DNA of 30,490 bases. Origin: Choanephora cucurbitarum. Lineage: Eukaryota; Mucoromycota; Mucoromycetes; Mucorales; Choanephoraceae. A program made the translations under genes and the position numbers. The notes beneath the pieces were generated by a model. It made no database searches. It had not been told where the DNA came from and was given only the letters and a program-made list of their open reading frames with translations. The stretch is from contig JAIWNI010000184.1 of NCBI GenBank assembly GCA_025331435.1, positions 1 through 30,490 of the forward strand. Reading direction: 5' to 3'. Shown piece by piece: positions 1-10,403 of this stretch (the stretch's first letter is position 1; the number at the start of each line of letters is the position of its first letter).

Positions 1-539
1 GACCATTTGCATTTATTAGCCACATCGTTTAATAACCAAGTAATCGTCTTTAATTAAGACCTTTAAATCTGTAATAATACAATCAGGACAAGGTGTTTAT
101 GATTGGCTCATGATATCGCACTATCTCGATTAATCTGACATTTATGTCTATCCCTAAAAATTTAAAACCTTTTCACCATAAAGAGATTTCTTACTCTCAT
201 CCTTTTTAGAACCACTTTCGTTCCACGAACTATCTTTTTTTCTCACCACTCTCTTCCTTTTCTTACGACATGAAAAAAAACCTAATCTTGACGACTTTCC
301 TACCATTTTCTTACTAACAAAATTGCACTGTTAAACAACAAAAAAATTCAACATCTCAAAGATCTACCATAGTCAACATATGGCCATTTTAGATAGTTCT
401 GAGTTGGACGCAACTATAAAAACAAGCATCTTACTATACAATTTTACCGAAAACCTCAATTCTTTATTTGTATACTGAGTTTATGCGCAATCCCAATATG
501 GTAATACTCTGTTTAGTGCAAAGGCACAGTCCCCTGCGC
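1..539. other. unassigned AT-rich flank
   Basis: I see no recognisable gene or repeat partner here. All three minus frames were read for a continuation of element B, whose integrase is missing, and no zinc-binding or catalytic integrase motif was found. The only open stretch is a 50-codon minus-strand ORF (154-306) from ATG to TAG. It is rich in Lys, Arg and Ser, has no recognised domain and may be chance. Confidence 0.5.
154..306 (-). CDS. short basic ORF, doubtful
   Basis: This is a 50-aa open frame starting MVGKSSRLGF and rich in Lys, Arg and Ser. It has no signal peptide, membrane segment or known motif. It lies just outside the 3' LTR of element A, in AT-rich sequence where short open frames arise easily. 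I do not recognise it and give it little weight. Confidence 0.12.
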   Translation of the reverse strand: MVGKSSRLGFFSCRKKRKRVVRKKDSSWNESGSKKDESKKSLYGEKVLNF

Positions 540-540
540 T

Positions 541-734
541 GTAGTAAAAAGTAAAATAAAAAGATAATACAAAGTTATAAAATGAATAGGATCTAAGAAT
601 CCTTAAGGTAAATAAAATGAGACGATTTTATGAGAAAGAAAGTCTGTCCTTTCTTCATTAAAGTTGCTTGGCTATTTATAAGAAAAACAATATCATTGTA
701 CTACGAGAAAATTTGAGATACGCCAATTACTACA
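541..734 (-). repeat. 3' LTR of element A
   Basis: It matches 10786-10975 over its whole length. Read on the minus strand it opens with TGTAGTAATTGGCGTATCTC. The lower boundary (about 541-544) is uncertain because the terminal CA is not clean in both copies. A purine-rich tract lies just upstream on the minus strand, as expected for a 3' LTR. Confidence 0.85.
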
Positions 735-748
735 GATCCCCCGCCTAC
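735..748 (-). promoter_or_regulatory. polypurine tract of element A
   Basis: The minus strand reads GTAGGCGGGGGATC immediately before the LTR start TGTAG. A G-rich purine tract at this position normally primes plus-strand DNA synthesis in LTR retrotransposons. Confidence 0.6.
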
Positions 749-901
749 TAGAAGGCGTGACCTCGCGCTTTTTGATTATTGGATTAAGCTTTTTGATTAA
801 ACTTTTTCTTTGTTGAAGTATACAAATTGCGATGTCTGAACTGTTTTTTTATATAATTGCATGCGTTTGTTAAGAGTAAAAGTTAATTCAGGTATTTTCT
901 G

Positions 902-1611
902 TTATTTTTTGATAAGACGGGCAATCAGTGTGGATTTTTGGTTGATTTTCTTGTCTATAAAAGCTTTAGTCTTGTTTAATTGTTCAAGTGACAGTAATTC
1001 AGTTTCAGTGGTTTCAGTAGTTGTTTTCTGTTCATTCTTCTTCGGATGGCTTTGGTTCATAAGGTTTATATCGGATATTCCCAGTGGCTCTTGAGGTATT
1101 AGGAGGAAGAAATCCAAGAGAGGGTCCATCTTGTCGTTGGAAGAATAATGGGTTGAAAAAGTTACCAGGTTCTTTATATATTTTTGATTTATTACCGTAT
1201 ACCCTTCTTGGTACAAGAGTTCCGTTGGGAGTTTTCAAACTATATGTCAAGTTATTATATGCAACATGTATATAAAAAGGAACATCATATCTATTTTCAA
1301 GTTTGGCAGACATGTTTTGAGCAGCCTTCTTACGATACCTTAATACTATATCTCCAATGAGAAAAGGAGGTTTATCTTTGGTAGATTTGATACGCTTATT
1401 GACTTGAGCCTCGTGTTGTTTTTGTGCTTTGATTATTGCGTCTTTTGCAGCATTATGAACAGAGTTTAGAGAAGATACAATCTGCAAAAATCGAATCGAG
1501 ATTTGTTTTTCTCACTGCTCGTTGAAGCGTGTAAATGGAAATTCATCATGGTCTACCTCGTTATCAAAAGGAGTGTTGTACTCATGCAGTGAAAAGATAT
1601 ATGTTAAGCAC
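902..1611 (-). pseudogene. element A integrase C-terminal region (GPY/F-like) and pol tail
   Basis: The longest open part is 1032-1487 (151 codons). It contains FLIGDIVLRYRKKA, a KLENRYDVPFYI stretch and a Lys/Pro-rich tail, which resembles the Gypsy integrase C-terminal (GPY/F) module that follows the catalytic core. Upstream, the same product can be followed to about 1611 through one TGA (after ...RFNEQ). After a frameshift near 1050 an acidic/Thr-rich tail runs on to a stop at 902. It is separated from the catalytic core by the insertion at about 1612-1997. It is not expressible as one protein. Confidence 0.75.
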
Positions 1612-1997
1612 TCATGAGGCTTCAACTGTCAGATATTCGACTTCAGCTTGTTAAATGACAAATAACTCGGTCGACTTCCTTTCTAAAGGACTAGCTCATT
1701 TCTGATAAGATTCAGCTCCCGCTGAGATTGAATTAAGAATAGCCAATGGATCAGTTATTGCAATTACTCTTTAAAGGAATAGGCAATTGCTCATGTAGCT
1801 ACTGAATCACCATAACTGTCATCTTGCTCCGTACCGCAGTTAATCAATTATTAATCTTTTACAGTGACGGTTCAAACTAGTGTCTTGACAAAAAGTATAA
1901 ATACCGTAACATTTGCAAATAAATAAATAGATATCTTTTTAGTCTGGTTAATTCTTTTGACTTTTGTCTTTATTGAGTTCTTCAGATACAACACGGA
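1612..1997 (+). mobile_element. insertion in element A integrase, LTR-like (possible solo LTR)
   Basis: Integrase coding sequence stops making sense at about 1997 (after ...YGRNAHTP, minus strand) and resumes at about 1611. The intervening ~385 bp is non-coding. On the plus strand it has LTR-like signals in the right order: TGTCAGATATTC at 1627, TATAAATA at 1896-1903, AATAAATAAATAG at 1918-1930 and an end in GATACAACA at 1993. No matching target-site pentamers were found. A 13-bp direct repeat, TGAGGCTTSAACT (1615-1627 and 2045-2057), lies close to the junctions. The solo-LTR reading is inference. Confidence 0.4.
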
Positions 1998-2659
1998 GTA
2001 TGAGCATTTCTACCATATAACATTTTAAGAGGGGAATGTCTAGCTGAGGCTTGAACTATTGTGCGATAAGAGAAGAGAAAGGCTGGTAGATAAAGGTGTC
2101 AATCAACCTTTTCATCTTGTGGTAATATTCGAAATCCTGGCCCTAAAGTTCGATTAAACCGTTCCACTAACCCATTGCTTTTTGAATGGTAAGGGTTTGA
2201 TAGACGATGCTGGATTCCACATTCCCGACAAGTTTCTCGGATGATCTTGTTAACGAAAGGTATACCGTTATCAATCATCATTATAGCTAGCGTACCATGA
2301 CGAGATATAATGTCTGCAAGTAAGAAAATCAATAGCTCAATTGAGTTTGCCAGCATTAATGCTTTGGCTTCGACCCGTTTTGTGAAATAGTCTATGCCTA
2401 CAATGACGCATTTGTGATGTCCTCTAGAACATGCTATATGCTTGATATCCATGGCTACCATGAGAAAGGATTCATATAAATTCTTTATAGGGTGCAACGG
2501 TTCTTGTAATACTTCTTTGCCAGATGTTTGACATCGTTCACAGAATTCTACATCGTTCCTTATGTCTTTACGCATCAAAGGCCAGTAATATTTTTCTCGA
2601 GATTGGTTCAAGATATTTTGATAAGCATAATGTCCACCCAAGAGATGATGATGATACAT
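1998..2659 (-). pseudogene. element A integrase: zinc-binding and catalytic core
   Basis: The HHCC domain is visible as MYHHHLLGGH followed by CERC about 30 residues later. The catalytic core shows DIKHIA (first Asp), IDNGIPFVNK (second Asp) and GLVERFNRTL (Glu), so the DD35E residues are all present. The open frame 2099-2659 ends at a TGA just after DEKVD. Beyond it the same frame continues with FLFSYRTIVQASARHSPLKM up to the insertion near 1997, as in other Gypsy integrases. Its neighbours are RNase H upstream and the GPY/F-like region downstream. It is broken by the stop and the insertion. Confidence 0.85.
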
Positions 2660-2704
2660 ATGGAAGGCTGTTCAATATTCGTCCTGGTTCAACACCCGGT
2701 TCTG

Positions 2705-2828
2705 ACTATTGCGGTCATGCAGTAGTTTTGCGACGATTTCGGTCTTATATTAGTTTCATGACGTTTGCGGTCAGAAGATACTTTATAGACTATTGGGGTC
2801 ATGTAGTAATTTTGCGACGATTTCGGTC
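2705..2828. repeat. 84-bp-period direct repeat between RNase H and integrase of A
   Basis: A 40-bp segment, 2705-2744 (starting actattgcggtcatgcagta), recurs at 2789-2828 with 3 differences. Partly related sequence (tttgcggtca) lies between the copies. It falls in the spacer between the RNase H end and the integrase zinc finger, where coding constraint is weak. Confidence 0.7.
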
Positions 2829-2839
2829 AGTAATATAGA

Positions 2840-3494
2840 GCATTAATAGCCAAGTCTACTAAGGAAGTCTGCGTTCTTTAGTTATTTTCCAAGATGATAC
2901 TGTACTTCAAAATCATATTCTTGTAATATAACAATCGATCTGGCTATAATTCCAGTAGGTTTATTTGTGTTATGAAGCCCCTTTATAGAGCTGCGATCAG
3001 TGATAATTTTGAATTTGACCCCAGTATATACGGTCGAAGCTGGGCAACGACCCATACACAAGTTAAACATTCCAATTTACTGCTATCATGGTTTGATTCA
3101 GCTCCCTTAAGTCCTCTACTGAGATACATAACTACTTGCTCTTTGCCTTCGTTATCTATTTGGCTTAACACTGCCCGAGTCCAGTTAGTGAAGCATCAGT
3201 CAGTAAGATAAATGGTTGATCGAAGTCAGGACGTGTCAGAATAGATGATTCAGTAAGAACGACTTTGAGGGTGTCAAAGGCGGTTTGAGCCTTGTTGTCC
3301 CAAACACAAGGAAAATTATGTTTAGTTGAATTATGTAATGGTCTTGTGATAGTGGCATGGTTCTTAAACCATTTTCGAAAGTAACTGGTCAAGCCTAAAA
3401 AGGATTTGACGTCTTTGACTGTTTTACAAACGTGGAAGTTTTTAATTTTTTCGATTTTTGAGGGGTCAGTCGCTATTCCTTCGGGAGTGATCAC
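2840..3494 (-). pseudogene. element A RT connection and RNase H domains
   Basis: The open pieces 3165-3494, 2983-3171 and 2882-3070 are one domain set broken by two frameshifts (near 3168 and 3030). The first holds the Gypsy connection region (VKSFLGLTSYFRKWFKNHAT) and the first RNase H Asp in LLTDASLTGLG. The second carries SRGLKGAESNHDSSKLECLT, which includes the RNase H Glu. The third has FKIITDRSSIKGL with the next Asp. The trailing GK-[stop]-LKNADFLSRL matches the usual GxxNxxADxLSR end. The catalytic residues survive but the frame does not. Confidence 0.85.
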
Positions 3495-4373
3495 ATATCC
3501 AAAGAAAGATATTTTTGTCTTGAAGAAGAAACACTTTTTCGGGTCCAGGGATAGATTATCAATAGGAACACATTGGAAAACTTTTTACAAGTCTTTTAAA
3601 TGATCGGAATTGTTAAAATTATAACATAATAAATCATCAAGGTATGAAACAACACATAGATATATAATTTCTTGGAAACATAAGTAAATACATCGTTGGA
3701 AGGTAGCATGATTGTTGCATAATCCGTAGGCCATTTTCAAAAATTCATATTTGCCAAATTTTGTACAGAATCCAGTCGTTTCCATGCTAGCTTCGTCTTT
3801 CATGGGGATCAAATAAAAAGCATTTTTCATATCTAGACTTGAGAAGACTTTAGACTTTCCTAGCGAATCCAAAATGTCATCGATTCTTGGTAGACGATAG
3901 GCATCCTTCTTTGTTACTGCATTCAATCATTTGCAATTAATCAGAAGTTTATATCCATTGTCATCTCCTTTTTTCTTGATCATAATTATAGCAGCACTCC
4001 ATGGTGACTTTGACTTTCTAATGTTGCTTAATCTGCAGAATTTGTCCAATTCCTTATTTAGATACTTGGATTCTTCTGGAGAGATTCGGTGTGGTCGCTC
4101 ACGAATGGGGGCAGCATTTTCAGTAACAAATTCATGACTAGTTATTCCGGTAGTTCTTACTATTGTTTCATTTATCCAATCAAAAATAACTTGATACTTG
4201 GCAATCAATGAAACTAATTGCTCTTTTTCTTTACTCGACACGTTTGTATCATCTGGGAGTGAAATCAAGTTTAATCGGTAGGATGTCAACGTAGCTTCGG
4301 CCGTGGAGTTATCAGTATGAGAGATTGCAGCCAATACGTCTCCTAGTTCATAAGTTTCGATTTCTTCAGCGCA
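3495..4373 (-). pseudogene. element A reverse transcriptase domain
   Basis: ORFs 3927-4334 and 3585-3926 read through one stop as a Gypsy RT. The N-terminal part has PHRISPEESKYLNKEL and SPWSAAIIMIKKKGD. The first catalytic Asp is in FSSLDMKNAFYLIPM, and the YxDD box is YLDDLL. The frame is lost near 3585 and resumes as CFFFKTKISFFGYVITPEGI before the connection domain. The upstream end abuts the nested DDE transposon, whose left TA is 4374-4375. The same reading frame continues on the other side of that element at 7662. Confidence 0.88.
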
Positions 4374-4375
4374 TA

Positions 4376-7300
4376 CAGTGCCTTTAGACTATAACCGTCC
4401 CATTTTTAAAAGAGGAACTTTCGAGGCCTCAAAATCGCCGCTTTAAAATAGTCGGTGATTACAAACAGCAAACAGCGATCCATTTTATTCAATTGATACG
4501 TCTATGACTTTTATACACTTTTGAAAATTTTTTGACAATCTCATTTGTTTCAATGGGATCATGGCCTTTGCTATAAGCTTCAATATACCTGAATGCCAAG
4601 TTATACCATCTTCAAATAGCCAGAGTACCATTTCTTTTTTAATTGTTGTGTAAGAATGAATCTATGTTATCTTTTAGACTTTTAAACTTATATTCACACA
4701 TTAAGCGTGCTATTCTTTTAGATTCGCCCCAATGACGCTCTATCCAGTTAGTTTCACAGTAATATTTTGGATAAAGAGTCATCAAGTGTCCTGCATTTAC
4801 TAAATATTCTTTGAGCATGAATTTCTGTTCATGGAAGTCCTCTTGTTGCGAAATCAACTGCTCCAAACAACATCCATCGTCGTTATTTACTTTACAACAT
4901 CCAAGAAGCTTCGTATCTTTCTTCACCAAGCCTCTCTCCAACAAAATTTGAAATGTACCCTTGAAATGCTTTACCTATATACGTATCAGTTTAGTATTAA
5001 AAAGCAACATCACTTTAGCTTATCACTTACTGGCTCAGGAAGTTCTAATCTTCTCACCAAGTCTAATCTCAAAGCATTTTCAGAAGTGTATTTCTTTCTT
5101 GGTTCTACTCGAGCTTTGAGCTTGTCAAACTCAGATCGAAATTTTCCAAAGTCAATTCTTCGCACGAAATACATTTCTTGCGTCTTGAGTTCACCAGTTG
5201 TAGGATCTTTAAAATATCCATTACGGAAGCGAAAAGGACCAGAATGATTACACTGAACTTCTCCAGAAGTCATGCGACTTGCAACCAGAGCATCACTAGC
5301 AAACGCACGATAGTTTCGACTTTGGTCAAAAGCAAAAAGCCCAATGCAGTTTGGATGTAGCAAATCAAAGAGAGGTAGAACATCATTTTTCAATTGATTT
5401 TTTAACTCCTCACAAGTCCACCATTCATCACCTCCAGGGAAAAACAAAGTACGAGAGAACTTTTCTTCGCCTTCTACGACCCCTTTAACGGTTCCATGGC
5501 ATGCACACATGAACTCGGACACCATGATCGATTTGCCTTGTCCTTTTGGTGCGATGCTTGATTCACCTTGTTCGACCCATCGTTCTTTTTTGGCATCATT
5601 TGCATAAAAGGTGCTTTCGTCATGAGTGACTAGCACTATTTTCTTTTCACCTTCTTCAAGAACTGGTTCAACAGCTTCTTCTTCATTATCACGGGGGTAT
5701 ACCTCCATTCTCTCTTCCACATCATCATCTTTCTTGCCCAGTCAAGCCTGTACAACTTGACATCATCACGTTTATGACCATTAAAGTAGACATAGTTTTT
5801 GCCATTGCTTTTCTTTTCAAAGCACCATTCCTTAAGATACTTGCTCATAGTTGCTTCGCTAAGAGCGGTTACCTTGTCAGTTACTAGACCAACAGCTAGA
5901 ACTTCCGGAATGATCACTCTTCTAGTATGGTTTACTAAGTCACAAAGTGTTCTTTGATTTGGCTTTTTTGAGCGAAAGTAGTCCATAACTTTGTTCTTAA
6001 TGTCTTCATCTGATAGAACAGACAACCTCTTGACATGACTATCTGGGCTGTGCATTGAGAGTTCTCTATGCTGAAGAAAGAAGCTTACCCATTTCGGATT
6101 GCTTTTGGCCTGTAGTATTTTGAGGGCGTGTGCCATACTTCTACGGCAGCGTCATTGCTTGCCTTGACCAGACCTTTCCCGCTCAGAATGCCATTGAAGT
6201 AGTGCTTTATTGCCATGAGTCTAAGAATCACATAGGATTCCGTCTTGGCAATGTCACTTCAGGCATTGAGCACAGGGACAAGTTTTAAGCTGATCTTTTC
6301 AACTGCTGCTCTAATCATGCCTAATTTGTCATCTTGTTCTTCTTCGCTTTCCTCACTTTCCTCACTTTCCTCTTCATCTTCACTACCCTCAACTGTATTT
6401 TTCTTGTAAGGCTGAAAGTAATTTGTCACTTTTTTAAAATTTTGAGCTATTTCACGATGTTTTTGTTTTCTTTTTCTGATGGCTCGCTTGGTCAAAGTGG
6501 CTGATCTTGCATACTTTCTCTTGCGAGTCAAGCTGGGGTTACTGTTATCCCACTTGAGAGCAGAGGCAACATCCAGTTGACTTTCTTTAATATCGGAAAT
6601 ACCGTCGATCTCGATCCAATCCTAAACATCTTTATTGTCCAGAAAATCAAAGTCTTCTCCCTGAACAACAAGATTTTCATCTTGAGCTTACATTAAATCA
6701 AGTACAAAGTCCTCATTGTATGCAAACTCAGCAAGGGAATAATTTACTTCAGCTTCGAAGCTATAATCGTAATTGTCTTCCAAAGTTTGGTTAATAACTT
6801 CTTGCAGCTATAAAAGTTACTTTCAAATCGAATGTGAAAATATAAGAATCATTGAAGCCTTACAATTTTGCAGTGTTCTTTGTCGGCATTTTGTCTTTCT
6901 TGACGTTCAGCTGTGATTTTTTTTAGTTGCAATTGGTTTTTTGTAAGATGAGGCATGTTTGTGAGATTTAAAAGAAAAAAAACAAGGCACAGGCTGAATT
7001 CAACTTAAATATAGAACTGACTTGAAAAAGCTCAGGTTGGGTCTAGTTATTATTTAGAAAATTCAAATGCTCAAATTAGTATACCATGTCAGCTATTGTT
7101 GTTGACATTTGAGTTGTTTTGGAAACAATCTAAAGGGATGAAGCAAGCTGATCCTGAAACTAAAACTTTTAGCTATCAAATGCTGGGTTGAATCTATACT
7201 ATGCTCTCAGAGGGTTTCAAAAGCTTTTTGATGTTAGCTACTTTATCGAAATGTGTTTTAAATTGTTTTGAATGCTTATTAGGTCTAATGCAATTGCAGC

Positions 7301-7659
7301 AAAAGACCATTGTAAGCGCAAGCAAGACATATAGACTTAAGTAGCGAATTTAAACGCAGTATCAAGTTTGAAACCCAATATAGAAACAGGTGTAACGCTA
7401 TATATGATATGATTGATCTACATTAGGCTCAGCGACTATTTTTGGTAAAGGGGAACTTTGGCACAAAATAAGATTCTTTCAAGTCAACTTTTTTATATCA
7501 AAATTTAAAAAGCAAAAATGAAGGATTATAGAGAATCATATTCTAAACATTTCTACGTTTTCAGATTGTTGTTAGGACGAGTCCTTCCTGAGATGAAAAG
7601 CTTTAAATTTTGAAGAAAATTTTACTGCCAAATGGAACGGTTATAGTCTAAAGGCACTC
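4376..7659 (-). mobile_element. DDE DNA transposon nested in element A (TA-inserting, CAGT ends)
   Basis: It is 3,284 bp long, with ~30-bp TIRs and TA duplications, and carries one minus-strand transposase pseudogene (4639-6956). About 260 bp (4376-4638) and 700 bp (6957-7659) of non-coding sequence flank the gene. TA target sites and CAGT-type ends are typical of the IS630/Tc1/mariner superfamily. The transposase belongs to a fungal family that usually appears in annotations only as a DDE-superfamily endonuclease. It is inserted between the protease and RT of element A, so it is younger than A. Confidence 0.9.
4639..6956 (-). pseudogene. fungal DDE-superfamily transposase, broken
   Basis: The product begins at the ATG at 6954-6956 (MPHLTKNQLQLKKI). 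It has a 56-nt intron (6808-6863), a basic KVTNYFQP N-terminal part with a Glu/Ser-rich tract, a middle region resembling a helix-turn-helix (TALSEATMSKYLKEW), then the catalytic domain. First Asp is in VTHDESTFYANDA (codon 5619-5621), second in FAFDQSRNYRAFASDA (5325-5327), Glu in NWIERHWGESKR (4738-4740). A second 56-nt intron (4975-5030) joins ELPEP to VKHFKG in phase 0. The D-E spacing is about 177 residues, far more than the 34-35 of Tc1, as known for this fungal family. Damage: TAA at 6688, TAG at 6622, TGA at 6259 and frameshifts near 6137 and 5720. Full length would be about 735 aa. Confidence 0.85.
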
Positions 7660-7661
7660 TA

Positions 7662-8232
7662 CGTCCGTTATGGAAGCAACTTATTCATCAGAACTGATAG
7701 TAATTGTATTGTCAGAGTTACTATAAAGCAATCCTCGATATTTTTTTTCTTTAGGTTCGAGCAAACATGGGAGCAAGAATAAATAGGGGGCGAGTGAAGG
7801 ATTTACTTCAATAATTTTAGCATTGCTTCTTTGTGGTACATTTATGTTTATAGAAATGGAAGAGTGAGCGGGGATAGTATCTGAAGTACCTCCAGAAGGC
7901 TTGATATTTTATGTATATGGTTCAGTTTCTTCAGTAGTCATCATGGTACATAGTTCACTCTGGGGTGTGTGTCGTGTAGGCATTAGTTCTTCTTCCTGTC
8001 TTGTGGCTTGGCTACATCCATCTGTACTATCATCTTCAGTCTCACTATCCGATAGACTGCTATTTGTTTTTTCATCGTCATATTCAGGAGTTAAGTAATC
8101 CGTTATATTTTTGCCAGAAAAAGCATTTTTAGGATCTTCCTCCTTTCGTATAATAATAGGAATGTTGGTAGTCTTTTTCTTGAACGTAACTTGCATTTGG
8201 GTAAGTTTATAATTTACGACAGCCTGTGCCCG
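7662..8232 (-). pseudogene. element A protease-to-RT linker
   Basis: The frame of the protease continues past a stop at about 8233 through an acidic, Ser/Thr-rich stretch (for example DDEKTNSSLSDSETEDDSTD, 7909-8196). It then passes a few further stops to the junction with the nested DDE transposon. Across that junction it runs into the N-terminal part of the RT. It has no enzymatic motif, and such low-complexity linkers are common between Gypsy protease and RT. Stops include a TAA shortly before the insertion site. Confidence 0.7.
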
Positions 8233-8571
8233 TTATAACCAGCTATTGCCAATGATAAGGTCAAAAGGTGTCCTGGCCAGAACTTCTACAGTGATAGGGA
8301 TAGATAAATCATTGATACCGATAGGTATATCATACACCAACCCCGAAGAAGGGCAAGTATTTATGTCTCCGAGGGTAAAAATAGTAGTCGATGGTACATC
8401 TATTTCCAAACCAAGAGAGTCCAGTAAGCGTTTACTTATTATCGTTTTTGAAGCACCACAATCAATCAAAGCAATAACATCTCTATCATATACGTGTACC
8501 TGAGTTCTGGTGGACAAGATGTTATTGTTTTCTTGTTGGGAATACATGGGATTTTCCGTTCTTGAATTCAC
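8233..8571 (-). pseudogene. element A retropepsin-like aspartic protease
   Basis: The 112-codon frame has the retropepsin active-site box as ALIDCGASKTIIS (normally DTGA or DSGA, so the Thr/Ser is Cys here). Near its end is the second conserved box, PFDLIIGNSWL. Spacing and length fit a complete Gypsy protease, which cleaves the Gag-Pol polyprotein inside the particle. The gag end just upstream (ending ...PSEYLPIK) is in a different frame, and a TAA follows GNSWL. The domain reads intact but is cut off from both neighbours. Confidence 0.85.
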
Positions 8572-10220
8572 TTAATTGGAAGATATTCCGAAGGATTTGA
8601 TTGCTCAGTTTTTACTCCATTCATCAGCGAAGGTATCATTAATACTAATTGACGGAATGTTATGTTCGCGTTTTGCCCAAACAAATCCGCAGATAGGTCA
8701 TATCCAGCTTCCTTAATTTTATGATAATAGGAAGATCTTCTTTCATAGCATTGTTATCATTTTTTGAGCTGTTTACTGGTTGCTGTATTTCTGGATTAGA
8801 GTTATCAAGCTTTTTCTTATTTTGTTGGTTGATTTCTCGTTCACTTGTGATTGGCTTATTTCTAGTACCATAGGGTTCTCGTGGCTTCGCGGTGTGTTGT
8901 TTCCGTTTTATTGCCGGTAATAAAGTATCGGTATGTTCAGGATTTTTATTCTTTTTATGGGTCGACTACCTGAATTCAGACGACCCTACAAATTTTTGAG
9001 AGGTCATCATGATAGTGATAATCGGGATTGGCATTGCTATTATTTTCAACGTAGTTGAAATTGTTAGACCGTCTAGAAATGTTGTTCGGGTTTTTCTGGT
9101 CTGTAATTCGAGTGCTGCTATTTCTATTGTCAGAAGAATATCAATTTTGTTATCGAGCATAGAAATCCCTGTTTTGATAGTTGTTGTTGTTTTGACGATT
9201 ATTGTTATTTTGGTAGCCATGGTTTTGGTAATTGCCGTCTCTACAATTATCATTTTGATGATATTGTTGATTATATGGAGAGTTTAGGTTTTTATGATTA
9301 CTCTAATGAGGTGCAGCTTAGTTTCAATAATTTTGACTGGATTGATAGAATGATACATAGGGACGATTCCTTTTTTGATATGGGTAATTAGAGCCATTAT
9401 TTGATACTGATTACTTTGTCTTCCTCAAAAATCATTGTTTTGCAGTCCTTTGATCTTTCGATCAACTACGTCTTCCATCATTGACTTCAAGTTTTCAACA
9501 TTGAATAATACTACTTCAGGGACTTCATTGTCTCTTTGCTTTTCAGCATAATCCTGGATCATGTTTCTTTCCAAGTTTTGATTACGCATGGCTTGTACTT
9601 TATTTTGAATTTGAGTCTTCCAAAGCCCTTGGAAAACTTGTAGTATTCTGAGTGAGATCTAGCACTAAGGGATTGACAATGATTGAAATAAAAAGGAAGT
9701 GACCCGTAACAAAATCTTCGATAGATGGCAGTTTCATCTTTAAGTTTTGCCTTAGCTGCCATTTCGGATACTCGGACAAAGAAATTTGTAGGCGATTCGT
9801 CATAGTTTTGAGTAGTTTCTTCAAAGGCCTCCATCCTTTTAAGGATGTTTTTCGTTGTAGAATATTTGGACCTGAGAGCTGGTATTATTTCATTGTATTT
9901 TAGGTTTTTAATATCAGAATATTTTTGGTTAAAATCAATACGAGCGATACCCTTCAGTAAAGAGCGTAAATAGGATATTTTCTGTAAGTCATTTTCTATT
10001 TTCTTAGTGCCAAAGAAGCATACGAGCGAGTCCTCCAGACTTTCAAAGTCTTCTTCCTCAGAACCATGAAAATAATGGAGTTTAACAGGGCTTTAGAATT
10101 AAGATGTCAATACAGTATGTTCGACTTCAACAAAACGATTGGAGGTATTCTGTTAAGATTAAAGTTTAAGGGGACCAAGTCGGTGGGGAGTTGGCCATTA
10201 TTGCCATTGTTTTGAGCCAT
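8572..10220 (-). pseudogene. element A gag
   Basis: It starts at ATG 10218-10220 (MAQNNGNNGQLPTDL). The conserved retroviral-type Gag region is recognisable as YFHGSEEEDFESLEDSLVCF, followed by NILKRMEAFEETTQNYDESP (within 9559-9834). A very Asn-rich spacer (about 8966-9290) precedes a C-terminal module, EAGYDLSADLFGQNANITFR. I did not find a CX2CX4HX4C zinc knuckle. The frame changes several times and stops occur near 10110 and in the Asn-rich part. Gag would form the particle shell. Confidence 0.7.
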
Positions 10221-10403
10221 ATTAATGATATTTTTGATGGATTGTTTGATGTTGTTTATAAAGAGCCCCCTATAATGAGCACCACTGTAATAATATGGTT
10301 TTGGACAGTGGAGATTAAATAATTAAGGTAGAATGAGTACCAGGTTTATAGGTGTCCCACTATACAAAATGAATGTGATTTAAGCGTATGTGAAAGTTCA
10401 GAT
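10221..10403 (-). other. element A leader, gag-proximal part
   Basis: Non-coding sequence between the gag start and the repeat array. I see no recognisable signal in it, including no tRNA-like primer site. Confidence 0.4.

Larger units (their letters stand above)
4374..7661. repeat. TA target-site duplication and terminal inverted repeats of the DDE element
   Basis: TA occurs at 4374-4375 and 7660-7661. Immediately inside are inverted repeats 4376-4405 and 7630-7659, which match at 28 of 30 positions and begin CAGTGCCTTTAGACTATAAC on the left and GAGTGCCTTTAGACTATAAC on the right (reverse complement). Removing the element plus one TA leaves the host Gypsy frame continuous across the junction. 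Confidence 0.9.

Noticed and set aside
9009..9287. Plus-strand Ile/Val-rich ORF resembling a membrane protein
   Set aside because: It is the antisense shadow of the Asn-rich part of element A gag.
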